Assembly (NCBI GenBank): GCA_028876335.1
Contig: JAGWSG010000209.1
Location: 1 to 42,277, forward strand
Length of the DNA: 42,277 bases
Source: Acidobacteriota bacterium
GTDB lineage: Bacteria; Acidobacteriota; Terriglobia; Terriglobales; Acidobacteriaceae
Direction of reading: 5' to 3'
Under the pieces are notes generated by a model. It was not told where the DNA came from. It saw nothing but the letters and a program-made list of their open reading frames with translations, and made no database searches. The number at the start of each line of letters is the position of its first letter. Within the stretch, counting starts at the first letter, position 1. Below, one piece after another: positions 8,321-16,578 of the stretch. A program made the position numbers and the translations under genes.

Positions 8321-9496
8321 ATGCCAGTACGGATCTACATGGATGCCAATGCCACCACCCCCTTGTTACCCGAGGTAGTGGAGGCGATGTATCCATATTG
8401 GGTGGAGAATTTCGGCAATGCTTCCTCCATCCATCAGGATGGCCAGAAAGCCCGCCAGGCAGTAGACGCCGCGCGCCATACCTTAGCCTCTTTTTTCAAT
8501 TGCAGCGAAGCTGAAGTCGTCTTTAATTCCGGTGGAACAGAGGGGGACAATACTGCCCTCTTTGGCCTGCTCCGCCCAGGCGATCACCTGATCACAACGT
8601 CCATTGAACACTCCGCCGTCTTACAGGCAGCGCAACGGCTAGCGCTGCGCGGAATCGAGGTATCTTATGTCGATCCCGAACCAAGCGGAATCATTACACC
8701 TGAGTCCATTGGAAAAGCCATCCGCCCAGAGACGCGCCTGATCAGCATGATGCTGGCAAATAACGAAACTGGCGTGCTGCAACCCGTGCAAGCAGTAGGC
8801 AGGCTTGCTACTGATCACGGAATCTTCTTCCATATCGATGCCGTTCAAGGTGCAGGTAAAGTGCAGATCGATGTCAAGCAGATCGGCTGCCACCTTCTAT
8901 CCATCAGCGCGCACAAAATGCACGGGCCAAAAGGGGTAGGTGCACTCTATGTGAGGCGAGGGACGCCGATCGAGCCTCTGCTCGTTGGCGGTAGCCATGA
9001 GCGCCGTCGCCGTGCTGGAACAGAAAATGTGCCGGGCATTGTGGGCCTTGGGAAAGCCGCAGAGCTGGCGATGAAATCGCTGGCTGATGGCACCATGGAC
9101 CAGGTCGCCGCGCTTCGTGACCGGCTGGAAAAGGGAATTCTCGCGCTCCCGGATACGGGACTAAACGGACAATTGCCCGATGGAACACCCGTGCTGCGCG
9201 CCGCCAACACCACGAATATCTGGTTCGACAATCTGGAAGGCGAGGCGCTGGTGATTGCGCTTGACCTGAAAGGCTTGGCAGTTTCCGGCGGATCAGCCTG
9301 TCACTCTGGAGCTACCGAACCCAGTCATGTGCTGATGGCTATGGGCATCAATAAGACAAGGGCACGTGCGAGTATTCGCTTTAGCCTGCTCAAGACTGTC
9401 ACCCTCGAAGAGGTTGATCGTGTTTTGCAGATTATTCCAGAAGCGGTCGCAAAGCTGCGCTCCATTTCTCCCGCAATGGCTGGAACTTTGGGCTAA
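8321..9496 (+). CDS. Cysteine desulfurase (NifS/IscS class)
   Basis: This PLP enzyme removes sulfur from cysteine as an enzyme-bound persulfide for thiolation or Fe-S assembly. From the ATG at 8321 it begins MPVRIYMDANATTPL as the family does. It shows GGTEGDN, the His of SIEHSAV, the PLP lysine in SAHKMHGPKG (about Lys199) and the persulfide cysteine in SGGSACHSG (about Cys327). A GTG 48 bases upstream gives an N-terminal extension without family support. The next gene, 57 bases downstream, is the tRNA 2-thiouridylase mnmA. This arrangement resembles the dedicated desulfurase-MnmA pairs of other bacteria (YrvO-MnmA in Bacillus), so sulfur donation to MnmA is the inferred main role. Confidence 0.9.
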   Translation: MPVRIYMDANATTPLLPEVVEAMYPYWVENFGNASSIHQDGQKARQAVDAARHTLASFFNCSEAEVVFNSGGTEGDNTALFGLLRPGDHLITTSIEHSAVLQAAQRLALRGIEVSYVDPEPSGIITPESIGKAIRPETRLISMMLANNETGVLQPVQAVGRLATDHGIFFHIDAVQGAGKVQIDVKQIGCHLLSISAHKMHGPKGVGALYVRRGTPIEPLLVGGSHERRRRAGTENVPGIVGLGKAAELAMKSLADGTMDQVAALRDRLEKGILALPDTGLNGQLPDGTPVLRAANTTNIWFDNLEGEALVIALDLKGLAVSGGSACHSGATEPSHVLMAMGINKTRARASIRFSLLKTVTLEEVDRVLQIIPEAVAKLRSISPAMAGTLG

Positions 9497-9553
9497 CCTC
9501 CCTTCTCCCAGCACCATTCACTTCGATGAGACAATGGACACAGGCGTATTTTC

Positions 9554-10678
9554 ATGTCTCAGACCGACACCATTGCCGTTGCCATGTCCGGAGGAGTGGA
9601 CTCGTCCACCGTTGCGGCCCTGCTCGCCCATGAGGGGAACACCGTTGTTGGTCTTACACTTCAGCTTTGGGACCAGACACGACTTGCCGGCAAGCATGGC
9701 ATTCCGGACGCGCCCAAGGCAGGCCGCTGCTGCTCCCTCGACGACGTGTATGACGCGCGCAAGGTCGCCAGCCACCTAGGCATTCCGTATTACGTCGTGA
9801 ACCAGGAAGAGCGCTTCGAGCAGGACGTTGTCCGCCCCTTCGTAAGCGAGTACCTCGCTGGACGCACGCCGATTCCCTGCTCACTCTGCAATAACCATCT
9901 CAAGTTCGACCAGTTGCTGAACACTGCGCGCTCAATCGGAGCTTCACGCATCGCCACAGGGCATTACGCCATCAACGAGTACGACCCGGCGCGTGGGCGC
10001 TGGATTTTGAAGCGCCCTGCTGATCGCGCGAAGGATCAGACGTACTTCCTTTTCGGCCTCACGCAGGATCAGCTGGCACACACGCTTTTTCCTCTCGGCA
10101 ATCTCACCAAGCCTGAGGTACGCGATGCCGCGCGTGATCGCGGACTGGCGTTGGCAGAGAAGCCTGACTCACAGGAAATCTGCTTTATTCCCGGTGGCGA
10201 CTACAAGCAGTTCCTCACCGCCTATCTGGAAGAGCAGGGCGAAAAGATGCCAGACTCCGCCGGCGAACTCGTCGCATCAGACGGCAACGTAATCGGTCGG
10301 CACGAGGGTATTACGGGCTTCACGGTGGGCCAGCGAAAGGGATTGCGCGTCTCGTCTCCGACTCCGCTCTACGTTCTGCAAATTGCCCCTGCCAGCAATC
10401 GCGTAACCGTCGGTGCAGACGAAGAGCTTGCCACGCGCCACCTGCGCGCATCGCGCCTGAACTGGATCAGCATCCCCGCGCTGGCGGGCCCCATGCGCGT
10501 GCAGATCAAGATTCGCCACCGGCATGAGCCTGCGTGGGCTACGCTTGAGCCCGATCCGGCTGACCCTGAAAACTCCGTAGTCGCAACCTTCGACGAGCCA
10601 CAGCGTGCTGTCACGCCCGGGCAGTCAGCCGTCTTCTACAACGGCGACGAGGTCGTTGGCGGTGGCTGGATTCGCTAA
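9554..10678 (+). CDS. mnmA: tRNA-specific 2-thiouridylase MnmA
   Basis: It forms 2-thiouridine at wobble U34 of tRNA Lys, Glu and Gln, using ATP to adenylate the base and a persulfide sulfur. The PP-loop AMSGGVDSS lies at about 10-18. The catalytic pair is Cys112 in CSLCNNHLKFD and Cys210 in SQEICFIPGGDY, matching Cys102 and Cys199 of the E. coli enzyme. GHYA, KDQTYFL and the C-terminal beta domain with GFTVGQRKGL are present. The length of 374 residues is normal. It follows the cysteine desulfurase in the same direction and is probably co-transcribed. Confidence 0.95.
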   Translation: MSQTDTIAVAMSGGVDSSTVAALLAHEGNTVVGLTLQLWDQTRLAGKHGIPDAPKAGRCCSLDDVYDARKVASHLGIPYYVVNQEERFEQDVVRPFVSEYLAGRTPIPCSLCNNHLKFDQLLNTARSIGASRIATGHYAINEYDPARGRWILKRPADRAKDQTYFLFGLTQDQLAHTLFPLGNLTKPEVRDAARDRGLALAEKPDSQEICFIPGGDYKQFLTAYLEEQGEKMPDSAGELVASDGNVIGRHEGITGFTVGQRKGLRVSSPTPLYVLQIAPASNRVTVGADEELATRHLRASRLNWISIPALAGPMRVQIKIRHRHEPAWATLEPDPADPENSVVATFDEPQRAVTPGQSAVFYNGDEVVGGGWIR

Positions 10679-10741
10679 AGCAATTACCGCAAAGTTCCCT
10701 GCGATATACTGACCCCGCATCTTGATTCAGGAGTGATATCG

Positions 10742-12646
10742 ATGTTTGGGAAAACGTTTGCCGGAGGCGCGCTCGCTGCCATCCTTCTTTCATCTGTCGC
10801 CGCTACCGCGCAGCTGCCTGCTGTCCTCACCATTCATGCAGACAAGCCTGCGCATGCTGTGAGTCCTACTCTCTACGGCCTTATGACAGAGGAAATCAAC
10901 TACTCCTATGATGGCGGCCTCTATGCCGAAATGGTGCGTAACCGCACCTTTGAGACCACCTGGGAAGGACAGAAGTATTGGTACCTGGTTGAGCACGGCG
11001 ACGCCTCCGCCAAAATGGAAGCCGACAAGACGACCGGCCCTAGCACCGCGCTTCCGCACAGCCTGCGGCTTGACGTTGCAAAGGCAGGCCTGCACAGCAC
11101 TGCTGGCGTGCTGAATACCGGCTGGTGGGGTATGGCGCTACGGCCGCATACCGAGTACACGGGTTCGCTGTACGCAAAGGCAAGTGCAGATGACCTCGGA
11201 CCGGTCACAATCAGCTTGGTCAATGACAATACGGGAAATGATGTTGCGACGGCCACCACTCCTGCCCTCACCAAGGAATGGAAGAGGTACACCTTCACCC
11301 TGAACACGGGAGACATCGAACCATCGTCCACCAATCATCTGCTCCTTACCGTGGGCCATTCCGGAACGCTGTGGCTACAACTGGTCTCTCTCTTTCCACC
11401 CACCTACCATGACCGCCTCAACGGCAATCGCATCGACCTGATGGAGAAGATGGCTGCGATGCATCCACAGTTCCTGCGCTTTCCTGGCGGCAACTATCTG
11501 GAAGGCAACCATATCGATGAGCGGTTTGAATGGAAGAAGACAATCGGACAGCTCGTCGACCGTCCCACACATCCCAGCCCCTGGGGATACCGCTCCTCCG
11601 ACGGCATGGGTCTGCTGGAGTTCCTGGAGTGGTGCGAAGACCTGCATATGGAGCCAGTACTCGCCGTTTACGCCGGCTACTCCATGCAGCAGGAGCATGT
11701 CGATCCGGGCCCAAAGCTTGAGCCATATGTACAGGACGCGCTCGATGAAATCGAGTACGTTACCGGTTCAACGAACACAAAATGGGGAGCGGTACGCGCT
11801 AAAAACGGCCACCCCAAACCGTTCAAGTTGACTTATGTTGAAATCGGCAATGAAGACTTCTTTGACAAGTCCGGTAGTTACGATGGCCGGTATGCGCAGT
11901 TCTACAAGGCCATCAAGGCAAAGTATCCAGACCTTCAGCTGATTGCAACCGCGCCGATAAAGAACATGAAGCCCGACGTGATCGATGATCACTTCTACGT
12001 GCGTGCGACCAAAAACTTCCAGGACGCGGACCATTACGACAAAACTGACCGCAATGGCCCGAAGATCTTTGTCGGGGAGTGGGCAACACGCGAAGGTGCA
12101 CCAACACCGAACTTCGGCGCCGCTCTCGGAGATGCGGCGTGGATGACAGGCCTGGAACGCAACAGCGACATTGTCGTCATGTCCTGCTACGCGCCGTTGC
12201 TCGTCAATGTCGATCCCGGAGGCATGCAGTGGGAGACTGATCTGATCGGCTACAACGCGATGAAGAGCTATGGCTCTCCGGCCTATTATGCGCAGGTGAT
12301 GTTTGCCTCACATCTAGGTGATCACGTACTTACCTCGAATGTGGACAACGCCGGAGCCAAGTTCTTCTATTCGGTAACCGCCAGTAAGGCAAAGAAGACT
12401 ATTTACTTGAAACTGGTAAATGCTTCATCGGATCCCAAGACGGTTGATCTAAATCTCGATGGAATATCGCTCTCATCGACCGCCAATTTGGTGACGCTGA
12501 GTGCTCACAATCCCGAGGAGACAAATTCCATCAGCGATTCAAGCAATCTGGTACCGGTGAACACCGCCATCGATGGCGTTAGTTCTCACTTCGCGCATAC
12601 ACTTCCGCCCTACACGATTCAGGTGATGGAGTTGCACGAGGAATAA
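10742..12646 (+). CDS. Secreted alpha-L-arabinofuranosidase, GH51
   Basis: It is predicted to release arabinofuranose from arabinoxylan or arabinan side chains outside the cytoplasm. The start at 10742 has AGGAG 8 bases upstream; a GTG nine bases earlier overlaps that site. A signal peptide (MFGKTFAGGALAAILLSSVA, cleavage near ATAQ) is followed by the LYGLMTEEINYSYDGGLYAE segment, a carbohydrate-binding-like beta domain (about 140-230) and the GH51 barrel. The barrel has RFPGGNYLEG, acid/base Glu in EIGNEDFF and nucleophile Glu in FVGEWATREG. A C-terminal beta domain closes the protein. Length, order and motifs are those of family GH51. A strong hairpin terminator follows. Confidence 0.9.
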   Translation: MFGKTFAGGALAAILLSSVAATAQLPAVLTIHADKPAHAVSPTLYGLMTEEINYSYDGGLYAEMVRNRTFETTWEGQKYWYLVEHGDASAKMEADKTTGPSTALPHSLRLDVAKAGLHSTAGVLNTGWWGMALRPHTEYTGSLYAKASADDLGPVTISLVNDNTGNDVATATTPALTKEWKRYTFTLNTGDIEPSSTNHLLLTVGHSGTLWLQLVSLFPPTYHDRLNGNRIDLMEKMAAMHPQFLRFPGGNYLEGNHIDERFEWKKTIGQLVDRPTHPSPWGYRSSDGMGLLEFLEWCEDLHMEPVLAVYAGYSMQQEHVDPGPKLEPYVQDALDEIEYVTGSTNTKWGAVRAKNGHPKPFKLTYVEIGNEDFFDKSGSYDGRYAQFYKAIKAKYPDLQLIATAPIKNMKPDVIDDHFYVRATKNFQDADHYDKTDRNGPKIFVGEWATREGAPTPNFGAALGDAAWMTGLERNSDIVVMSCYAPLLVNVDPGGMQWETDLIGYNAMKSYGSPAYYAQVMFASHLGDHVLTSNVDNAGAKFFYSVTASKAKKTIYLKLVNASSDPKTVDLNLDGISLSSTANLVTLSAHNPEETNSISDSSNLVPVNTAIDGVSSHFAHTLPPYTIQVMELHEE

Positions 12647-12659
12647 TCAAACCAAGTCT

Positions 12660-12705
12660 GCAACAGTAAGGGCCGGGAGGAAACTCTCCCGGCCCTTACT
12701 GTTGC
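12660..12705. terminator. Bidirectional intrinsic terminator between convergent genes
   Basis: A perfect 20-bp stem (12660-12679 with 12686-12705) has a six-base loop GAAACT and a G+C-rich core (GGGCCGGGAG). It lies 13 bases after the arabinofuranosidase stop and 13 bases beyond the stop of the convergent propeller gene, so it can serve both. T-rich tracts are weak on both sides. Confidence 0.8.
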
Positions 12706-12718
12706 AAGTGCGATTTTC

Positions 12719-13792
12719 TTACTTACGATCAGCCCATGCCAATCCATCCGGACCGGCAATTGCCACCTTGCCCACCATCTTCCAGGTTTTCAAATCTACA
12801 GCGGCAACATAGCCATCATGCCCACAGGCAACATATGCTCTGCTTCCGTCAGGCCGCATGAGAATTCCGCCTGATGCATGAATATCGCTGAGGCGATGCA
12901 CCACCTTGCGCGTTGCGGCATCGAGTACCACAAGCGCCTTACCTGGTGAAACCAACACATACTTTCCGTCCGGCGTGAACTTCAGCCGGTTCGCTCCGGG
13001 GACATCCACATGCAGCGTCGTCACAACCTTCTTCGCCGCCAGATCAATCACTGAGATTGTCCCGTCCTGCGCGTTGGCAATCCAGGCTTCCTTTCCATCA
13101 GGCGAAACATCAAACCCCTCGGAACCGTGGCCAACTGGAATTACTGTCTCTTCCCAATCGCCCTCTGGAGGCCCGGGTGGCGGGCCCATCCGCATACCAG
13201 GAGGCGGGCCGCCTCCCGGCTGCATTCCCGGTGGAGGCCCTGGTGCCAAACCTGCGGAGTGATCCATCTTATCGAGGATGGTTACAGTCGCTGAATTCAC
13301 ATTCGTGGTAAGAATGCGCTTTGCGCCGGGAAAAACATAGATCATATGCGTGCGGTTCTGACCTGTGCCCATGATCCAGTCAATCTTCTTCGTTGCTGGA
13401 TTGTAGCTTCCAATCGCCTTCGCCACTTCAGCCGTGAACCAAACCTTGCCATCCGCAAAGTCCAGCCCATGCGGTCCTTCCAACGCACCAAGATCGATGA
13501 ATGGCAATTGCTTCTGTTTGACAAGGTCAATCACCGCAAGGGTGTGAAACCGGCCAAAGCCATAATTCGACACATAGGCTGTGCTTCCGTCAGTGGACGC
13601 GGCAACTTCATGAGGGTCGTCTCCGACTGAAACAGTCGCCACAATTCTCATGCTGGTCGGGTCGATGATGGAAAGTGTATGGTCCTGCTTGGAAAGCGCC
13701 AGCACTGCCTGTTTTGGAGTGCTTTGTTCCTGACCACTCACAATGGTACTTGCAGCAAGAAATGCAGCTGCCACAATAGCTGCGATGCGCAT
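12719..13792 (-). CDS. Secreted YVTN-type beta-propeller protein
   Basis: A signal peptide (MRIAAIVAAAFLAASTIVSG) precedes repeated propeller blades of the YVTN/cytochrome-cd1-like class, for example RIVATVSVGDDPHEVAASTDG, TAYVSNYG and WIANAQDGTISVIDL. Such proteins are periplasmic or extracellular with mostly unknown partners. The ATG at 13792 has GGAG six bases upstream, better than the TTG at 13810. Between blades (about 178-215) is a striking Pro/Gly/Met insertion with repeats such as GPPPGMQPGGGPPPGMR. The gene converges on the arabinofuranosidase gene and shares its terminator. No enzymatic residues could be recognised. Confidence 0.8.
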   Translation of the reverse strand: MRIAAIVAAAFLAASTIVSGQEQSTPKQAVLALSKQDHTLSIIDPTSMRIVATVSVGDDPHEVAASTDGSTAYVSNYGFGRFHTLAVIDLVKQKQLPFIDLGALEGPHGLDFADGKVWFTAEVAKAIGSYNPATKKIDWIMGTGQNRTHMIYVFPGAKRILTTNVNSATVTILDKMDHSAGLAPGPPPGMQPGGGPPPGMRMGPPPGPPEGDWEETVIPVGHGSEGFDVSPDGKEAWIANAQDGTISVIDLAAKKVVTTLHVDVPGANRLKFTPDGKYVLVSPGKALVVLDAATRKVVHRLSDIHASGGILMRPDGSRAYVACGHDGYVAAVDLKTWKMVGKVAIAGPDGLAWADRK

Positions 13793-13819
13793 AGATCGCT
13801 CCGGATTCAAACTAGGGAG

Positions 13820-14332
13820 TTAGACGAACATATCTCGATCTGAGGAGACATGCGTTTCCGCCTGCGCGGGGACTCCCGAGCGCATCACTCCAAGGAATGC
13901 CCTGGCAGAGGCCAGTAAACCTTGGGCCTGGCGAACAGGCTTGCCTACGGTTTGCACAACCATGGCTCCAGCCTGATCCACGCCATCCAAAACTCTACCA
14001 AGAATCACATCCACGCGAGCAGAGTGTCTGCGTAGGCGTTCCAGCAAATCCGCCGTTGTTTTTTCCAGGTCTTCCGTCTGTGCGTACAGGCTATCTGTCA
14101 ATTCGGCCAAATCTTTGGCCGCGGCTTCAATCTTTGGCGCAACATTCTTCAGGAACGCTCGCGACTCATTCATGACTGGAACGACGACTGAGCGCAACTC
14201 AGCTACTTCATCCTGAACCGCTTTTGAAGTCTTGCGGATAGTAAGGTAGAGGGCAAAAAGCACCACTGATTGCAGCAGGACCGCAAACCCCGTCAAGCCC
14301 ACAAAAAACATCATTAGAATTTCGTTTTTCAC
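13820..14332 (-). CDS. DUF948-like membrane-anchored coiled-coil protein
   Basis: It has one N-terminal membrane segment (about 6-30, MMFFVGLTGFAVLLQSVVLF) and then a long amphipathic helical region (about 33-120) rich in Ala, Glu, Val and Lys, like DUF948/YtxG proteins. The C-terminus is unstructured. Start is GTG at 14332, with GGACGAG just upstream. The YtxH-type gene lies upstream on the same strand, about 180 bases away. DUF948 and YtxH genes are also neighbours in Bacillus, where they belong to the general stress response. The function here is unknown; envelope or stress involvement is inference from that pairing. Confidence 0.65.
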   Translation of the reverse strand: MKNEILMMFFVGLTGFAVLLQSVVLFALYLTIRKTSKAVQDEVAELRSVVVPVMNESRAFLKNVAPKIEAAAKDLAELTDSLYAQTEDLEKTTADLLERLRRHSARVDVILGRVLDGVDQAGAMVVQTVGKPVRQAQGLLASARAFLGVMRSGVPAQAETHVSSDRDMFV

Positions 14333-14512
14333 GTACTCGTCCAGTTCATTCCGAAGTGAAGAGACTACCTGACCATATTAAAAGCATTTCGGTAACGAAT
14401 AGTCTCTTCGGCCATGGGAGAAGAATCAAGATTTGGCTGCCATATGCTGCGCGCAGGCTCTCCAGTGCGAAGCCGGGAAAGCCCCTGTTGATGTGACGCG
14501 CAGAAAATGAAC

Positions 14513-14908
14513 CTACTCTGCGGGCGCTTCTTCGGTCGCCACGGTTGAGCGGTACGCTTCGCGGCCCGCCTCAACAGCAGATGAGACGCGAGTGGACTGG
14601 TCGCTCACCAGGTTCTTGCCGCGCTCAACAAACTCTTCCCACTGCGCGCGGCCGCGCTCAACTACGTCTTTACCGCGATCTACGTACTCGCCAAATTGTT
14701 CCTTGCCCTTATCCACATACTGGCCCATGCGCTCAGCCGCCTGACGAGACTTCGATCGGAGATACTCACTGCCTTCACGGGCGCCCTGCGCGATGTCTTC
14801 GCGGGTTTCGCGGCCACTCTTCGGAGCATACAGAATTCCCACTAATGCACCTACTCCCAAACCTGCAAGAAACCACGCCAATCCTTGAACTTTGCTGTCT
14901 TCCGCCAT
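14513..14908 (-). CDS. YtxH-domain protein
   Basis: The N-terminus has a single hydrophobic helix with the YtxH signature: GLAWFLAGLGVGALVGILYAPKSGRETRE. A highly charged helical repeat region follows (QYVDKGKEQFGEYVDRGKDV, ERGRAQWEEFVERGKNL) with an 11-residue-like periodicity. This is the pattern of LEA-like or stress-related proteins. The ATG at 14908 has AAGGAG nine bases upstream; the two upstream Met codons are too close to or before that site. Length is 131 residues. Its biochemical role is not established. Confidence 0.75.
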   Translation of the reverse strand: MAEDSKVQGLAWFLAGLGVGALVGILYAPKSGRETREDIAQGAREGSEYLRSKSRQAAERMGQYVDKGKEQFGEYVDRGKDVVERGRAQWEEFVERGKNLVSDQSTRVSSAVEAGREAYRSTVATEEAPAE

Positions 14909-15086
14909 GACGTTCATTCTCCTTTCCATGAGTCCCAAGAAAGCCTGAGCCTACCAGATTCATCCGGACGCCGCAAATAGCAGCCCGAGGAAAAGCAAAG
15001 GCTTGCCGTATTCCAAAATGTTATCGGTGTTGCTCTGGCTAGTCTTCTCTAAGCAGTTGGACGCCTGGAACACCTAATCCGTTGCC

Positions 15087-15116
15087 AAGGGGATATCGGC
15101 TTGCCGATACCCCCTT
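15087..15116. terminator. Hairpin terminator downstream of nusB
   Basis: Arms AAGGGGATATCGG (15087-15099) and CCGATACCCCCTT (15104-15116) pair over 13 positions with one mismatch around a CTTG loop. A short T run follows on the plus strand. On the minus strand it lies about 80 bases after the nusB stop, so it probably ends the ribH-nusB transcript; the plus-strand T tract would also block readthrough. Confidence 0.55.
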
Positions 15117-15197
15117 TTAGGATACGCCTCAGCGGACAGATTGATACGCAGCCCGCGACCTGCACTTGGCATCGGTGGAAACAAATTACAGGATCGG

Positions 15198-15623
15198 TCA
15201 GCCTCGGCTGTCGAGAATTTCCTTTGCCACTGCGTCCAGCATTCCATTCAGGAACTGTGTAGACTCTGGTGCGGAATAACGGCGGGCTATTTCGAGCGCT
15301 TCATTGATTACCACCGGAAACGGGGTGCCGCGATAACCAAGCATCTCGCCCACGGACATCCGAAGCAGGTTTCGGTCCACTGCCGCCATGCGCTCCAACC
15401 GCCAGTGCTTCGAGTGCGCAGTGATCAGATTGTCAATCTTTTCCTGGTTTGCAATCGCAACGCGAAACAAATCGTCCGCAAAGCCGCGCGTTTCTGCATC
15501 CGTCTTATCCGCCGCCTGCCAGAAGGTTTTCAGCACCTCATCCGGTGTCTGCTTGCCCATCTCCATCTGGAAAAGCATCTGCATTGCCAGCTCACGGCCT
15601 TTTCGCCGTGTACCCGCGGTCAA
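15198..15623 (-). CDS. nusB: Transcription antitermination factor NusB
   Basis: NusB binds boxA RNA with NusE (S10) to promote rRNA antitermination. The 141-residue all-helical sequence begins TRRKGRELAMQMLFQMEMG and contains HWRLERMAAVDRNLLRMSVGEML and PVVINEALEIARRYS, the conserved NusB core. It starts at a TTG overlapping the stop of the upstream gene (TTGA), so translation is probably coupled to the lumazine synthase fusion. The ribH-nusB order is common in bacteria. Confidence 0.92.
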   Translation of the reverse strand: MTAGTRRKGRELAMQMLFQMEMGKQTPDEVLKTFWQAADKTDAETRGFADDLFRVAIANQEKIDNLITAHSKHWRLERMAAVDRNLLRMSVGEMLGYRGTPFPVVINEALEIARRYSAPESTQFLNGMLDAVAKEILDSRG

Positions 15624-16534
15624 GCAGCTCCGCCCTTCGTCAATTTCCGATTCAGACTTACCATCTCAATTGCTGCCACGGCCGCCTCAAATCCCTTGTT
15701 TCCTGCCTTAATGCCCGCACGATTCAATGCCTGTTCAAGCGTTTCGCACGTGAGCACTCCAAACGCATGCGGGATTCCTGTCTCCTGCTGGCTCTGTCCG
15801 ATGCCCCGGGAAACCTCGTTGTAGATCGCTTCGTAGTGCGCCGTGTCACCTCGCAACAAACAACCCAGAGTCACAATTGCATCCACCTCGCCTGCGTCGG
15901 CAATCGTACGCGCCGCAGCAGGAATTTCCCACGCCCCGGGTACTCGCGCAACTTCGATCGATTCACGCTTGGCTCCGCTGCGAATTAGAGCATCCAATGC
16001 CCCTTCCAGCAACCGATCCGTAATGACCGCATTCCAGCGCGCCACCACAATCGCAAATTTCATTCCCTCCGCCGACAGATCGCCCTCAACAGCGTGTGGC
16101 TTGCCTTTCAGCGGATCGGTCCAGGCCCAGAAACTAAACCGGAATCCAGGCTCAGGTTCCACTTCAAAAATACGCGATTTCCAATTGGTTTCTCTGATTG
16201 CGAATAAGCGCAGAACTGCTTCGTCACCTGCATTGGATTTAAGCCAGCGTTCGGCAGCCTGATAGACAGCATCCAAATCGGTGACTTCAATCAGCACATC
16301 AGCTGTATCAGGGAAATTTCCGTCAACGAATTCAATTTGAGCAAATGGTGCGGTGAATACCGCACCTCGACTATCAGGCTCATTCCAGCCTTTCCCTGGG
16401 GGAAAGCCCAGCGCAGCAAAGAAGCTTGACAGGCGCGCATACGCATCTGATGTACGCGTTGGGCGAAGGAAGGAAATGCTCTTGATCATCACTTTGATTT
16501 TATCGTGCAGGGTCACTTCCGAACGACAAGACAA
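15620..16534 (-). CDS. ribH: VOC (glyoxalase-like) domain fused to 6,7-dimethyl-8-ribityllumazine synthase
   Basis: The C-terminal half (about residue 148 on) is lumazine synthase, the penultimate riboflavin enzyme: VEGDLSAEG, KFAIVVARWNAVITDRLLEG, VPGAWEIP, GCLLRGDTAHYEA with the catalytic His, and FGVLTCETLEQAL then AGNKGFEAA. The N-terminal ~145 residues resemble a VOC/bleomycin-resistance fold (ISFLRPTRTSDAYARLSSFF, AALGFPPGKGW, IEVTDLDAVYQAAERWL, DPLKGKP). The EGDLSAEG segment normally starts RibH, so nothing of RibH is lost. A Met at 16063 would delete that segment and has an SD (GGAGG) only about two bases away, so separate translation is less likely. The first start is uncertain; Met at 16489 best fits the VOC domain. 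The function of the VOC half is unknown. Confidence 0.85.
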   Translation of the reverse strand: MSCRSEVTLHDKIKVMIKSISFLRPTRTSDAYARLSSFFAALGFPPGKGWNEPDSRGAVFTAPFAQIEFVDGNFPDTADVLIEVTDLDAVYQAAERWLKSNAGDEAVLRLFAIRETNWKSRIFEVEPEPGFRFSFWAWTDPLKGKPHAVEGDLSAEGMKFAIVVARWNAVITDRLLEGALDALIRSGAKRESIEVARVPGAWEIPAAARTIADAGEVDAIVTLGCLLRGDTAHYEAIYNEVSRGIGQSQQETGIPHAFGVLTCETLEQALNRAGIKAGNKGFEAAVAAIEMVSLNRKLTKGGAA

Positions 16535-16557
16535 AGGGCCGGCATTGAGCCGGCCCT
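16535..16557 (-). terminator. Intrinsic terminator of the lipoprotein gene
   Basis: Nine-base perfect arms AGGGCCGGC and GCCGGCCCT flank the loop ATTGA. Read on the minus strand, the stem is followed by TTTGTCTT. It lies 21 bases after the stop of the upstream large lipoprotein gene and before the VOC-RibH gene. Confidence 0.7.
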
Positions 16558-16578
16558 GATATCGCCCTGTCTCTCAAA

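Noticed and set aside
16063-16534. Frameshift or missed stop separating the VOC and RibH halves
   Set aside because: The frame is continuous and the natural RibH N-terminal segment is kept in frame, so no correction is needed to explain the sequence.
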